The notes under the pieces: model-generated
What the model saw: only the letters and a program-made list of their open reading frames with translations
The model's database searches: none
What the model was told of the DNA's origin: nothing
Made by a program: the position numbers and the translations under genes
Shown: one piece after another, positions 20,507 through 31,925 of the stretch
How the letters are laid out: every line of letters starts with the position of its first letter
How positions within the stretch are numbered: position 1 is the stretch's first letter
Source of the DNA: Prochloron didemni P4-Papua_New_Guinea
Lineage (GTDB): Bacteria; Cyanobacteriota; Cyanobacteriia; Cyanobacteriales; Prochloraceae
NCBI GenBank assembly: GCA_000252485.1
Contig: JH610699.1
Span: forward strand, 1-50,620
Direction of reading: 5' to 3'
DNA length: 50,620 nucleotides

Positions 20507-22414
20507 CTACAATTTAGTCCCGCACTCAAAACAAAATTTATTACTCCCGCTATTCTCAGTACCGCAGTTACTGCAAGAGATTAACTCCCCTACCTGCTGC
20601 ACCTTTTCCGGCAATCCCAACATTTGAGCGTTGCTCTTACCGGGAGCCACCATGGGATAGCAATTTTCGTCTTTCTTTACCCGCACGTCCACTAAGACCG
20701 GACCTTCATGAGCCAGCATGGTGCTGATGGCATCCGCTAACTGGGGGCGATCGCTAATAACCATGCCTTTAATACCGTAGGCTTGTGCCAGCAGCTCGAA
20801 ATCCGGCATCCCCACTTCCAAGTTAGAAGCCACGTACCGCTCCCCATAGAAAGCCTGCTGCCATTGCCGCACCATTCCCTGCCAGCCATTATTAATAATC
20901 ACCGTCTTCACGTTAATGCCATATTGAGCCAAAGTTCCCAATTCCTGCAAGTTCATTTGGAAACTGCCATCCCCACTGATGCAAATAACCTCTTCCTGGG
21001 GTAAAGCCACTTTAGCTCCCATAGCGGCGGGGAGACCGTAGCCCATGGTTCCCAAGCCGGAACTGGACATCCAGCGACGGGGTCCGTTTTTCAGGAACTG
21101 AGCCGCCCACATTTGATGCTGTCCCACATCAGTAGTGTAATAAGCATTGGGGGCTTGACGACCGATTTCCACAATTACTTCTTGAGGAGATAAGATACCT
21201 TTCGGCTCCGGTACTGCTAAAGGATAATCTTCTCGCCAGCGATTAATTCGCTTGAGCCAGTTTTGGGTCTGCTGGGAATTAGCAGGAAAATCCAACTCTC
21301 GCGCTCTTTTCAGCATCTGTTCCAATACCTGGCCCACGTCCCCTACAATGGGTACAGTAGGAGTGCGATTTTTCCCTACTTCTGCTGGGTCGATGTCCAT
21401 GTGAATTACCTGGGCCTTGGAGGCAAATTCATCCAACTTCCCGGTCACCCGGTCGTCAAATCTCGCTCCCACCGCAATGAGCAAATCGCACTCGCTCACC
21501 GCAAAATTAGCGTAGGCAGTACCATGCATTCCCAACATGGACACGGACAAAGGATGGTGTTCGTCAAAGGCTCCCAATCCCATCAAAGTGGTAGTAACGG
21601 GGATTTGAAACAGCTCTGCCAGTTCTTTAACTTGACCATGGGCGTTAGCAGAAATAACCCCTCCACCAACGTAGAGTAAGGGGCGTTTTGCTGCGTCCAT
21701 CAGGTTCAAGGCTGCATCAATTTTACGAATATTGCCTTTAACTGTAGGTTTATAGCCCTTTAATTTAACTGCAGCGGGTTCCACTGGCAGGTAATCTATT
21801 TGCTTCTGACCCACATCCTTGGGCACGTCAATTAAAACTGGTCCCGGACGACCGGTACTGGCGATATGGAAGGCTTCTGCTACAATTCGGGCCATGTCAT
21901 GGCCATCCCTGACCACGTAGGAATGCTTGACAATGGGTAGAGTAATGCCGAAAATATCCGTTTCCTGGAAAGCATCAGTGCCGATGGCCGGTAGTGGCAC
22001 CTGACCCGTTACCACCACCAGAGGAATAGAATCCATGTGAGCTGTAGCGATACCGGTTACCAGGTTGGTGGCTCCCGGACCGGAAGTAGCGAAGCAGACC
22101 CCCACCTTGCCCGTGGCCCTGGCATAGCCATCTGCTGCGTGAACTGCTCCTTGTTCGTGGCGCACGAGAATATGTTTAATTTCTCCTCTAGCTTCAGCTC
22201 GATAGATTTCATCATAGATAGGAAGAATTGCGCCGCCGGGATAGCCAAAAATATGCTTGACTCCGTGACGTACCAGGCTGTCAATCAGAGCGAATCCTCC
22301 CGTGCGAACAAGGGAAGCGGAAGCCCTTGGGGGAGCTAGGTCAAGGGTGGATTCGGCTTTTTCCCCAGCCACGGGGGATTGGGTTTTTTCTGGTGCTATA
22401 GTTAAAGAAACCAC
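20507..22414 (-). CDS. ilvB: Acetolactate synthase large subunit with C-terminal zinc-ribbon-like tail
   Basis: TPP enzyme, [49 protein letters not shown]; ends [24 protein letters not shown]. Confidence 0.95.
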   Translation of the reverse strand: MVSLTIAPEKTQSPVAGEKAESTLDLAPPRASASLVRTGGFALIDSLVRHGVKHIFGYPGGAILPIYDEIYRAEARGEIKHILVRHEQGAVHAADGYARATGKVGVCFATSGPGATNLVTGIATAHMDSIPLVVVTGQVPLPAIGTDAFQETDIFGITLPIVKHSYVVRDGHDMARIVAEAFHIASTGRPGPVLIDVPKDVGQKQIDYLPVEPAAVKLKGYKPTVKGNIRKIDAALNLMDAAKRPLLYVGGGVISANAHGQVKELAELFQIPVTTTLMGLGAFDEHHPLSVSMLGMHGTAYANFAVSECDLLIAVGARFDDRVTGKLDEFASKAQVIHMDIDPAEVGKNRTPTVPIVGDVGQVLEQMLKRARELDFPANSQQTQNWLKRINRWREDYPLAVPEPKGILSPQEVIVEIGRQAPNAYYTTDVGQHQMWAAQFLKNGPRRWMSSSGLGTMGYGLPAAMGAKVALPQEEVICISGDGSFQMNLQELGTLAQYGINVKTVIINNGWQGMVRQWQQAFYGERYVASNLEVGMPDFELLAQAYGIKGMVISDRPQLADAISTMLAHEGPVLVDVRVKKDENCYPMVAPGKSNAQMLGLPEKVQQVGELISCSNCGTENSGSNKFCFECGTKL

Positions 22415-22847
22415 TAGGCCAACTGTCGAATTTAATTAATTTGAGCTTGTTTAAATTGTCGCCGATTTTGAATTGATTTGAATTGAGAAGTTAATAGCTA
22501 AATCTTTTCCTTATTTTTTACCCAGCTGTTGGCAATAAGCTATTCTCTGGATTGAAGCTCTCGTTACATTTGTTATATTTCTTCATATTGTTTTAAGGGT
22601 TCACTCCAGAAAGGAGCTACAGAACAGCTTTGCTTTAACCCCCTGGCTTTCACTGGCCAAACCCAAGCAAGATGGGGCGATGGCCATATTTCCCAATGTT
22701 CTAATTTGGGTTTTAGGTATAAATTCTCAGTATCAAAATTTTTTAAATCCGTTGGGAAAGTTTTTGCTAGTATATTGGTTTTAGCTCTAAACTAGAGATA
22801 ATTCGTTCATCTGTGTTTATCTGTGTTCATCTGCGGTTAAAAATAAC

Positions 22848-23081
22848 ATGTTCCAAGAAATAGAAGCAATATTTGATGGGAAAGCACTTCAATTAGAATC
22901 ACCTTTAAACCTAGGGAAAGGTACAAGAGTAAAAATTATTGTTGAAAGTGTTTTGCCTAAGCAAGAAAAACCGAAAACATTTCTTCAAACAGCTAAGTCC
23001 TTGCAGCTAAAAGGGGAACCAGATTGGTCGGTAAAAATTGACCAATATTTATATCCAGAAACTGTTTCTACTAATGATTGA
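22848..23081 (+). CDS. AF2212-like/DUF104-type antitoxin
   Basis: IEAIFDGKALQLESPLNLGKGTRVKIIVES. Confidence 0.6.
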   Translation: MFQEIEAIFDGKALQLESPLNLGKGTRVKIIVESVLPKQEKPKTFLQTAKSLQLKGEPDWSVKIDQYLYPETVSTND

Positions 23082-23197
23082 AGTTTTTTTAGATACTTCT
23101 TTAATATAGATTAGGGGTAATTTAACTTTTAGAATCTCTTGAAAGCGATCGCAATGTGGAAATCCTGTTATTAAGGAAAGATTTGTATCTGATATGA
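23074..23197 (+). pseudogene. PIN-domain toxin remnant
   Basis: ATG overlapping antitoxin stop gives MIEVFLDTSLI*; then LLESLESDRNVEILLLRKDLYLI*, internal PIN-like segment. Confidence 0.55.
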
Positions 23198-23302
23198 AAG
23201 TGTTTAGTATTGAGTGAGGGCAACCGCTAGGTTGCAGTTCGACTCCGCTCACTGCAAGCTGTATAACTATCAACTGTCAACTATCCACTATCAACTAGTA
23301 TA

Positions 23303-23911
23303 ATGGTTCAATTAGCAACAAAACAAATAACTTTTGATGAATTTATTGAATGGCTGCCAGAAAATAGGCGCTACGAATTACATGATGGAGCGATAGTCGA
23401 AAGGCAACCCACAGGAAAGCATGAAGATATTGCAGGATTTCTCGCCGAAGAATTGACCCTGGAATATAAGAGAATGAATCTACCTTATCGCATTCCTCAA
23501 AAAGCCTTAGTCAAACCAAAAGACAAAGAAACTGGCTACAATCCAGACTTGCTACTCATAAATCGTCCCAATTTAGCATCGGAGCCTTTATGGGCGAAAA
23601 AATCCACCTTGATTCAGCCAGAATCTATTCCTTTAATTATCGAAGTGGTTAGTACTAATTGGCGCGATGATTATGGTTATAAACTGATTGACTACGAAGC
23701 CATGGGCATTAGAGAATATTGGATTGTGGATTATTTAGCCATAGGTGGAATCCGCTTTATCGGTAATCCCAAACAACCTACTCTCTCCCTCTATCAGCTT
23801 GTGGCTGGGGAATATCAAGTAGAACAATTTAGGGAAAAGGAGGCGATATCCTCTCCTACATTTCCCCAACTCCAGTTAACTGCGCAACAGATTTTTAATG
23901 CTCAAAGGTAG
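23303..23911 (+). CDS. Uma2-family putative endonuclease
   Basis: ITFDEFIEWLPENRRYELHDGAIVERQPTGKHEDIAGFLAEEL...IIEVVSTNWRDDYGYKLIDYEAMGIREYWIVD. Confidence 0.92.
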   Translation: MVQLATKQITFDEFIEWLPENRRYELHDGAIVERQPTGKHEDIAGFLAEELTLEYKRMNLPYRIPQKALVKPKDKETGYNPDLLLINRPNLASEPLWAKKSTLIQPESIPLIIEVVSTNWRDDYGYKLIDYEAMGIREYWIVDYLAIGGIRFIGNPKQPTLSLYQLVAGEYQVEQFREKEAISSPTFPQLQLTAQQIFNAQR

Positions 23912-24132
23912 TGGATAGTGGATAGTTTTGATAGTGGATAGTTATACAGCCAAGAAACCGGGTTTCTCCTATTATTTTAAGGATTAATGCTAAAATTTTG
24001 GCAAGAAACCCGGTTTCTCAACCCACGGGATAACCTCAATCTATACAGTTTATTTCTCGTAGGTTGGGTTGAGAAACCCAACACAACTTGGTGCTGTTGG
24101 GTTTCGCTATCGCTTAACCCAACCTACAATCG

Positions 24133-24249
24133 CTTTTAGAATCTCTTGAAAGCGATCGCAATGTGGAAATCCTGTTATTAACGAAAGATTTGTATTTGAG
24201 AGGATTAAATTTGTTTAAGTCTCGACAAGCTGTTGGGAACAGGGAATGA
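24133..24249 (+). pseudogene. Second PIN-domain toxin fragment
   Basis: LLESLESDRNVEILLLTKDLYLRGLNLFKSRQAVGNRE*; near-identical DNA to 23126-23190. Confidence 0.5.
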
Positions 24250-24828
24250 TTAGTTGGGGAGGTTGAAACTTAGCCATTGGAACAATTCATTTACCGATAA
24301 TTGCCAATTGGCGATAGTTGGCAATACAGGTAAAATATCCCTTCCCTGTTTCACTTCTGGCTGTTGTTGGGGTTGAAAGGTAATGACTAATTTTGCTTGG
24401 GGGTCAATTAACCAACCTAAACTAGTACCCCGATCTAGACAAAAAAGAATATTAGCAATAACTCTGGCTTCACTTTGGTCGGGTGAGAGAATTTCAATGG
24501 TCCAGTCTGGAGAAATTGTAAAGCGATTTTCTATTTCTCCTTCTGGGTTGAGAGGGATTCTCCACCAAGCAAAAACAGCTATGTCTGGGACGATGGATCT
24601 ACCGCCAAAAGTACAGCGCAACTGGGGAAAAGCATAAGCTAACTGTTGCGGTTCTGCTACTCTATTAATTGCTGTGGTTAAGCGAATTTGGAGAGTACTG
24701 TGTTTCCCTTGAGGCATAGGCTTGGGGTAGATTTTGACCTCAATATATTCTCCAGCAGGTTTGGTTTCTGGTAATTGCAAAAACTCTGCTAAAGTTAGTT
24801 TTAGAGATTTTTGAGTTAATACGGTCAT
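24250..24828 (-). CDS. Uma2-family putative endonuclease
   Basis: LTLAEFLQLPETKPAGEYIEVKIYPKPMPQGKHSTLQIRLTTAI...WTIEILSPDQSEARVIANILFCLDRGTSLGWLIDP. Confidence 0.9.
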   Translation of the reverse strand: MTVLTQKSLKLTLAEFLQLPETKPAGEYIEVKIYPKPMPQGKHSTLQIRLTTAINRVAEPQQLAYAFPQLRCTFGGRSIVPDIAVFAWWRIPLNPEGEIENRFTISPDWTIEILSPDQSEARVIANILFCLDRGTSLGWLIDPQAKLVITFQPQQQPEVKQGRDILPVLPTIANWQLSVNELFQWLSFNLPN

Positions 24829-25364
24829 ATAAAATATTGCTTATAACTGGTGTATTAGATTTTAGCCAAGAAACCGGGTTTCTCCTATTATTTTAAGGAT
24901 TAATGCTGAAACTTTGGCAAGAAACCCGGTTTCTCAACCCACGGGATAACCTCAATCTATACAGTTTATTTCTCGTAGGTTGGGTTGAGGCAACGAAACC
25001 CTTCGACTACGCGGTCACTGAGCGGCAGTCGAAGTGCAGGGACCACCCAACACAACGTTGGTGCTGTTGGGTTTTGCTATCGCTCAACCCAACCTACAAT
25101 CTAAATCTATCCTTACTCATCTGCGTTCATCTGCGTTCATCTGCGGTTCAATATTTCTTAATAAACAACGGCAGAATAGGGGTTGACAAGGCTCGAACTT
25201 AGGGATAGAGTAGAGATGAATTGAAAATTAGGTTAATTATATCTGGAATTAATAAACCGCAGAGACGCAGAGGACACAGAGGAAAGAAGAGAGAAAACTA
25301 TTACTATAGTGACACAGGCATCTTGCCTGTGCCACGGGCTTCCAATCTATGACTAAATCTAGGC

Positions 25365-26657
25365 TTATAAATCCCGATGCACAAAAGCTTTCCCATCCAC
25401 CCCACTATAACTAGCAGCCACATGACCATCCCCCATCAGCTGATACTTATAAGTAACTAATCCTTCCAAACCCACTGGACCCCGTGGAGGCATTTGCTGG
25501 GTACTAATGCCAACTTCCGCTCCCAAACCGTAGCGAAAACCATCAGCAAAACGAGTGGAACAATTACAGTAAACTCCAGCAGCATCCACCCTATTTAAAA
25601 ACATTTGGGCCGCCGCCTTATCCTCAGTGACGATGGCCTCCGTGTGCTTGGAACCGTAACTATTGATATGGGCGATCGCCTCGGACATACTCCCCACCAC
25701 TTTAATAGCCAAAATCAAATCGGAATATTCCGTACTCCAATCCTCTTCACTTGCCGCAGCAACAGGTAATATCTCACAAACTTTCTCATCCCCTAACAAC
25801 TTCACCTGCTTCTCCTGCAACGCAGCAGTTACCTGGGGCAAAAATAGAGGGGCGATGGCCTCGTGAACCAACATGGTCTCAATAGCATTACAAGCAGCGG
25901 GATAATCGGTTTTAGCATCCACTGCAATAGCCACTCCCTTCTCTAGATCCGCTTCCTTATCCACGTAAAGGTGACAAATACCATCGGCATGACCCAATAC
26001 AGGAATACGAGTATTATCCTGCACGTAACGAACAAAAGAATTAGAACCCCGGGGAATAATCAAATCCACATATTCATCCAAGGCCAATAAAGCTTGTATT
26101 TCTGCCCTAGTAGTCAACAACTGCACCGCCTGGGGATTAACTTTCGTCTCCCTCAAAGCCCCATGAATAACTTTCACCAAAGTTTGACAAGAACGGGTAG
26201 CTTCTTTCCCTCCCTTCAAAATTACTCCATTGCCAGATTTAAGAGCCAAACTGGTAATTTGAATTAAAGCTTCCGGGCGAGCTTCAAAAATTACTCCCAA
26301 CACTCCTAAAGGACATGTGACCCGCTTTAGAATCAAACCCTCATCTAATTGACGATGAATCTGAACTGTACCCATGGGGTCTGGTAACTTAGCTACATCC
26401 CTGACCCCGGCGATCGCCCCCTTTAACTTACTTTCTCCCAACTTCAACCTGGCAGATAAAGCCTTGGCAATACCCTCAGTTGCTGCAGCTTGCAAGTCCG
26501 CTTTGTTAGCAGCAATTATTTCCGACCCAGAATCGGCCAAGGCAGAAGCAATAGTTTCTAGAGCCAGGTTCCGTTCTGCTGTGGAGAGAACAGCCAACTG
26601 ACCCGCTGCTTGACGAGTATTTTCAGCAATTTCTACTAAAGGAACGGAAGTAATCAT
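25365..26657 (-). CDS. proA: Gamma-glutamyl phosphate reductase
   Basis: 430 aa, [70 protein letters not shown]. Confidence 0.97.
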   Translation of the reverse strand: MITSVPLVEIAENTRQAAGQLAVLSTAERNLALETIASALADSGSEIIAANKADLQAAATEGIAKALSARLKLGESKLKGAIAGVRDVAKLPDPMGTVQIHRQLDEGLILKRVTCPLGVLGVIFEARPEALIQITSLALKSGNGVILKGGKEATRSCQTLVKVIHGALRETKVNPQAVQLLTTRAEIQALLALDEYVDLIIPRGSNSFVRYVQDNTRIPVLGHADGICHLYVDKEADLEKGVAIAVDAKTDYPAACNAIETMLVHEAIAPLFLPQVTAALQEKQVKLLGDEKVCEILPVAAASEEDWSTEYSDLILAIKVVGSMSEAIAHINSYGSKHTEAIVTEDKAAAQMFLNRVDAAGVYCNCSTRFADGFRYGLGAEVGISTQQMPPRGPVGLEGLVTYKYQLMGDGHVAASYSGVDGKAFVHRDL

Positions 26658-26836
26658 AGTTTCAATTATTTATATAGGGTTTCTTGGTCATGAGGTACAT
26701 CTATGATATCGGCCTATGAACTTGTTTAGTATTGAGTTCCAGCAACCAACTGGTTATTCTATAACTATCAACTATCAACTGTCCACTATCAACTGTCCAC
26801 TATCAACTATAACGAGCCATTGATTTAAATTTCTAC

Positions 26837-29274
26837 TCATCTAACCTGGGTAGCTAAATCCGAATACTGATCGGAACCAATCCATGTTGTTACTCTCCTT
26901 AAAATAAGTTTTAGCTCCTTCAACAACTCTGGCAATCCTTCCACCTGTCGATTTTTGGCCCGCTCCTCTATTTCTGCAGCAACCTCTGGCAGATGGTTAA
27001 TAGCAATAGTATTCGCAATATTTCTTAGTTCCTGCGCTTTTTCTACAACAGTCGGAAAATTGAGATCCGCAAACGCTTGTTCAATCTGCTGATAAATCAG
27101 CGAGGAATCTTCAAGAAAACTTTCCAACAATTCTTGCTCAAACTTAGCAGAATTACCAGTTAATTTTCGTAAACGTTCTAAATCCACTGTTGGTTTCGAT
27201 ACATTGCCCTCTTCCATAACAGAATTGTCAATAGTTCCCATATCCCCATTCATCTGGGCTTGCCCTTCCCAATATTGAAGAGTAGCGGCTAATTGTTCCA
27301 TGGCGATGGGTTTACTGAGATAGTCATCCATTCCTGCCTCCAAGCATTTTTCCTGCTCTCCTTTAATAGCATTAGCTGTGAGAGCAATCACTATTGTATG
27401 ACGATCACTGCCCTCCCGACGGCGCAATTCCCGAGTTGTTTCATAACCATCCAAAACAGGCATAAGGCAATCCATCAGAACCAGATGGTATTGTCTTTGA
27501 GCAATTAGTTGAAGAGCTTCTCGTCCGTCGGCAGCACAATCTGCCTTAATTCCCAAAGCTTGTAGTTGACTGAGCAAAACCTTTTGATTGATGGGCAAAT
27601 CTTCTACTAACAGAACCTGAAGAGCTGATAATCGCTTTTTGTCAATATCTACTTCTGGCCTTGGATATGGCAGCGATCTCGAAGAGATCCGCTCCGCGGT
27701 GCGCCATACCCCATTCTGCTTTACTTGAAAATTAGCTGTAAACCAGAAAGTAGTGCCTTGTCCTAGAACGCTACGGACACCGATTTCCCCTCCCATGAGC
27801 CTAACCAATTGCTGGCAGATGGCCAGTCCCAGACCAGTACCCCCATACTTACGAGTAGTAGAAGCATCCAGTTGAGAAAATGGTTGGAATAATTTTGAGA
27901 TCTCTAGGGTATCAATACCAATGCCCGTATCCTTCACTTCAAAGCGAAGAGTAACTCCTTGGGACGTAGCCGTTTCTAGAGAAACGGTGATGGCCACTTC
28001 TCCTACTTGAGTAAATTTAATCCCATTACCGACCAAATTCAACAACACCTGACGCAGTCTTAAGGCATCTCCCTCCAATTGAATGGGGACAGTTTCTTCT
28101 ATATAACTAACAATCTTCAATCCCTTCGCCTGAGTTTGGGGTGTGAGTAAAGCGATCACCTCCTGCAGGCAACTATTCAAATCAAATCCCAATATTTCCA
28201 ACTCCATTACCCCAGCTTCCAGCTTAGAAAAATCGAGAATTTTGTTAATTATGCGCAGAAGATTTTTCCCACTTTGTTGCAGAGTTTTGACCAAATCTTG
28301 TTGTTCTTCATCTAGATGAGTGAGCAGTAGCAATTCAGCCATGCCAATTACCCCATTCATGGGGGTGCGAATTTCATGACTCATATTAGCTATAAATTGG
28401 CTTTTAGCTTCATTAGCTGCATCTGCTTCCTCCTTCGCACGTTTTAATTCTACTGTTCTTTCTTCTACTTTAATTTCTAAAAGCTTATTTTTAATTTTTC
28501 TTCTTTCAATTTATTTTCATGCATCAGAGCATTATCCAATGCTGCTGCTGTTTGAGAAGCAAGAGTTTCCAGTAGCTTCAAATCTTCTGCCTTGTAACAA
28601 GACTTTTGAGAACTACTAAGATTAATTATGCCAATCGCTCCATCTTGAGCAATTAAAGGAGCGCAGATGAGAGAATAAATTTCATTTCCCCCTTCAATAT
28701 AGCGGGGGTCTCTTTGAACTTGATTGACAATTTCTGCTTTGCCAGACTGGAAAACATTACCGGCAATGCCCTCACCTGGGCGCATCATTAAAGTCTGAGT
28801 TGCCCCAACGCCGCAAGCAGAGATAATTTCCAAGAAACCAGTGTCCTCATTGAATAGCATCACCGATGCACCAGTTGCGGGAATTAGTTGCTTTGCTTCA
28901 TCAATTACTAATTCTGTGATTTCTTTTAAGCCAAAACAATTATAAATTTTAGCTGAAATATCGTATAAAAAATTAATCTCTTCGTACTTTTCCAAGGTAT
29001 CCTGAGCCAAAGACTTTCTTTCCCATTCTTTCGCAGCAATATAACTTAACATTTGAGCAATACAGGCTGCTTTTCCATCTCCCTCAACCCAGGCGATCGC
29101 CTTTTCCTCGAGGGTAACGGGATATGCTCGGGATATTTCCGGTTCCTCATCACCGAAAATAATACCTTGTTCATCTCTGATTATTATGGGGGCTTCTAAA
29201 GCAGCAATGGTGCTTTTGAGGGCTGATAATAGCTCCCCTTTCTTGATTAGTTTCCTCAGATTGACTTGAATCAT
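26837..29274 (-). CDS. Hybrid sensor kinase (GAF-HisKA-HATPase-REC-degenerate Hpt-like), split by a one-base frameshift
   Basis: ORF 28477-29274 (GAF) and ORF 26837-28384 ([11 protein letters not shown]...REC) join as ...[51 protein letters not shown]... with one base missing at the A-run, 28488-28492. Confidence 0.8.
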
Positions 29275-29456
29275 TGGTTTGATCGTTAATCTTTTATGTT
29301 ATTATACTCGACAATCATCTGAAAATTGAGAACAAGCTAAGAACCAAGAGGAACAAGGCTCAAGAAAGTTTCTGCCATTTTTTTCCCAGATGTTCATCAA
29401 TTATTAATTTTGAATTTTGAATTTTGAATTTTGAATTCGACAGAAGGAGCTATTAA

Positions 29457-29846
29457 TTAATTCTTGGTCAATCCGAGAATTTCTCGCGACTTAGCTAAAA
29501 CTTCTTTCGGGCGAAATGGCTTGGTCATGTATAAATCTGCTCCCATAGCCATACCGCTTTGTTTATCAAATTCTTGACCTTTAGCAGTCAAAATAATAAT
29601 ATAAACATCCTCCATTGCCAGTTCCTTCCTAATTGTATTGCAAACTTCCAACCCACTCATTTTCGGCATCATTACATCCAGGAAAATAAGATTGGGTTTA
29701 GCGGATCGAATTATTTCCAAAGCCTCCAGACCATCTCTGGCCGTTAATAACTCTACATCGTTCTCATCTTCTAATGTTTCTAAAGCTTGTTCCATCAAAA
29801 TCAAAATATTGGGTTCGTCATCTACAATCAACACTTTTTTTGACAT
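29457..29846 (-). CDS. CheY-like response regulator
   Basis: VLIVDDEPNILILMEQAL...LIFLDVMMPKMSGLEVC...ILTAKGQE...YMTKPFRPKEVL. Confidence 0.95.
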   Translation of the reverse strand: MSKKVLIVDDEPNILILMEQALETLEDENDVELLTARDGLEALEIIRSAKPNLIFLDVMMPKMSGLEVCNTIRKELAMEDVYIIILTAKGQEFDKQSGMAMGADLYMTKPFRPKEVLAKSREILGLTKN

Positions 29847-29985
29847 AATTTTTACTTAAACTATGATAAATATAACTCAATTACTTCTCAGTTACTAATT
29901 ATAAATTCAAATCGAGATTACAAGGAGACTAAGATTTATTTTTTCTGATCATGTTAGGATTACTAGATATTATAGGTACGATCTA

Positions 29986-31878
29986 TTAGGACATGATGTC
30001 ACCAGTTACTTTTTGAACTGGTGGCTGCTGTATGGGGATAGTGAAGCGGAAAGTACTGCCTTTGCCTAACTTACTCTCCAGCCAAATTCTGCCACCGTGA
30101 TGTTCTACAATCTGCTTGCAGATAGGTAAACCCAAACCAGTTCCTTTGGGCTTACTAGTCAACACGTCCCCTACCTGTGCGAAGCGATCAAATACCTTTT
30201 CTTGATCTTCAGCGGCGATACCAATACCTGTATCGCTGACCCCAAAGACTACTTCATTTCCTTCTCGCTTAGTCCAAGAAGTAATAGTTCCTCGTTCGGT
30301 AAACTTGACCCCATTGGAAATCAGATTAATAACAACTTGAATCATGCGATGGCGATCGACATGTATCTCTGGCAGTCCCGGTGCAATTTCTGATAACAGC
30401 TTTAAGCCCTTATTAGTAAATAGAGGAGAAGTAGCAATAATAGCTCGTTCCAGGATTTCAGAAGGTTCTGTGGGTTCAAGATTCCAATGGATGCGACCAG
30501 CTTCCATTTTTCCTATGTCTAAGACATCGTTAAGCAGACTGGTGAGTCGCTCTGATTCGGAGATGATGATATCAATATTTTGCACCACTCTGGTAACGGC
30601 TTTTTGGGCTTTGCGATTTTCCTCTGGCACTGCAGGCACGATGTTCTCGAACAGTGTTTCTTGAATAATCGAGGCAAAGCCCAAAATGGAAGTAAGAGGT
30701 GTGCGCAGTTCGTGGGAAACTGTTGCCAGAAAATCCGTTTTCATGCGGTCAACTTCACGAGCTACGGTCACGTCTCGAATCAAAATCACCGAAGCAATGG
30801 GGGGTATTGCTTCGTGATTCCCGAATTCAACGCTTTCGTTCTCGAATTCAAAAATACTTGTAGCTAAAGCTTGACCTACTCGGTTATTCTCCAGCTCTAC
30901 TTCGGCAGTAAAAATTTCCTTTTTTTGTTTTTGTCCTTCAGTCTTCTCTACTAGTTCCAGTAATTCTAAAGGAAAATATTCTATAAGATGCTTTCCTTTT
31001 AGGTCAATAGTTTGCAAGTTAAACATTTGCAACAAAGCTGGATTGAACCGGGTAATTTTCCCGGTTCTATCCGTAACCAACAAACCATCAGCCAAATTAT
31101 CCACAATGGCATTCAAATCCGCTACAGTAGCTTTAAGTTCGCTGGACTGCCTTTTGGTTCTCGCTAATAATTCCGCCTGGTTTAATTCCACCCCTAACTG
31201 ATTGCCCACCTGAGCGAGCAACGTAATTTCTCGCTCTTCCCAATGACGGGGTTGGGAGTTCTCATAAGCACCCAATAATCCCCAGAGTTTTTCCCCGGCA
31301 AAAACCGGCACTACTACAAAAGCTTTCGCTTCCATTTGCTGGAGTAATTCTACATGACTTGGGCTCAGGTCTGCCTTCGACCGATCATCAATCGCCCAAG
31401 TTTGATGATTGGCATATCCACCATCTTGACTTTCTGGCAAATAGATGTTTTGCCAAATATCTTTTTCTTTAATGTTCTCGGACGGAATCAAAGATTTCCA
31501 ACCCGGTGCCACGGACTCATACACAAAGCCGCTGAAGTCAGCATAGAAACTATAAACCACCACGCGATCGCAATTGAGGATCTGCCGCACTTCCTCAGCG
31601 GTGACCTTAAAAATAGTCTCTGGATATGGAGATTGGCGCACTCGTTCGATAGTTCGGGTCAAAGCTCTTTCTTGCCTTGCCAATTTTTTCAATTCTAAAT
31701 TTTGGGCTTCTACTTCTGCCAAAGCAAGTTGCAATTCCGTCGAGCGTTGCCTTGCTTGAGCCAGTCGTCCCGATTCCACTTGGGAGTTTTCTAGCTGGGC
31801 GACTTTGGCTCTGAGGCTGGTTAGTTCTAGATTGAGGGCCTCATAAGTCTTGGCATCTAAGGTAATATGGCCAGTCAT
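29986..31878 (-). CDS. GAF-PAS sensor histidine kinase
   Basis: GAF (LNCDRVVVYSFYADFSGFVYESVAPGW), PAS, HisKA FLATVSHELRTPLTSILGF, HATPase domain. Confidence 0.93.
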   Translation of the reverse strand: MTGHITLDAKTYEALNLELTSLRAKVAQLENSQVESGRLAQARQRSTELQLALAEVEAQNLELKKLARQERALTRTIERVRQSPYPETIFKVTAEEVRQILNCDRVVVYSFYADFSGFVYESVAPGWKSLIPSENIKEKDIWQNIYLPESQDGGYANHQTWAIDDRSKADLSPSHVELLQQMEAKAFVVVPVFAGEKLWGLLGAYENSQPRHWEEREITLLAQVGNQLGVELNQAELLARTKRQSSELKATVADLNAIVDNLADGLLVTDRTGKITRFNPALLQMFNLQTIDLKGKHLIEYFPLELLELVEKTEGQKQKKEIFTAEVELENNRVGQALATSIFEFENESVEFGNHEAIPPIASVILIRDVTVAREVDRMKTDFLATVSHELRTPLTSILGFASIIQETLFENIVPAVPEENRKAQKAVTRVVQNIDIIISESERLTSLLNDVLDIGKMEAGRIHWNLEPTEPSEILERAIIATSPLFTNKGLKLLSEIAPGLPEIHVDRHRMIQVVINLISNGVKFTERGTITSWTKREGNEVVFGVSDTGIGIAAEDQEKVFDRFAQVGDVLTSKPKGTGLGLPICKQIVEHHGGRIWLESKLGKGSTFRFTIPIQQPPVQKVTGDIMS

Positions 31879-31925
31879 AAATTTAATTGTAGTGGCACAA
31901 TTCGATTAATTATCGATTATAGCAA

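Noticed and set aside
24903-25202. 99 aa ORF
   Set aside because: Read through twin-palindrome and GTAGGTTGGG repeats; no protein-like composition.
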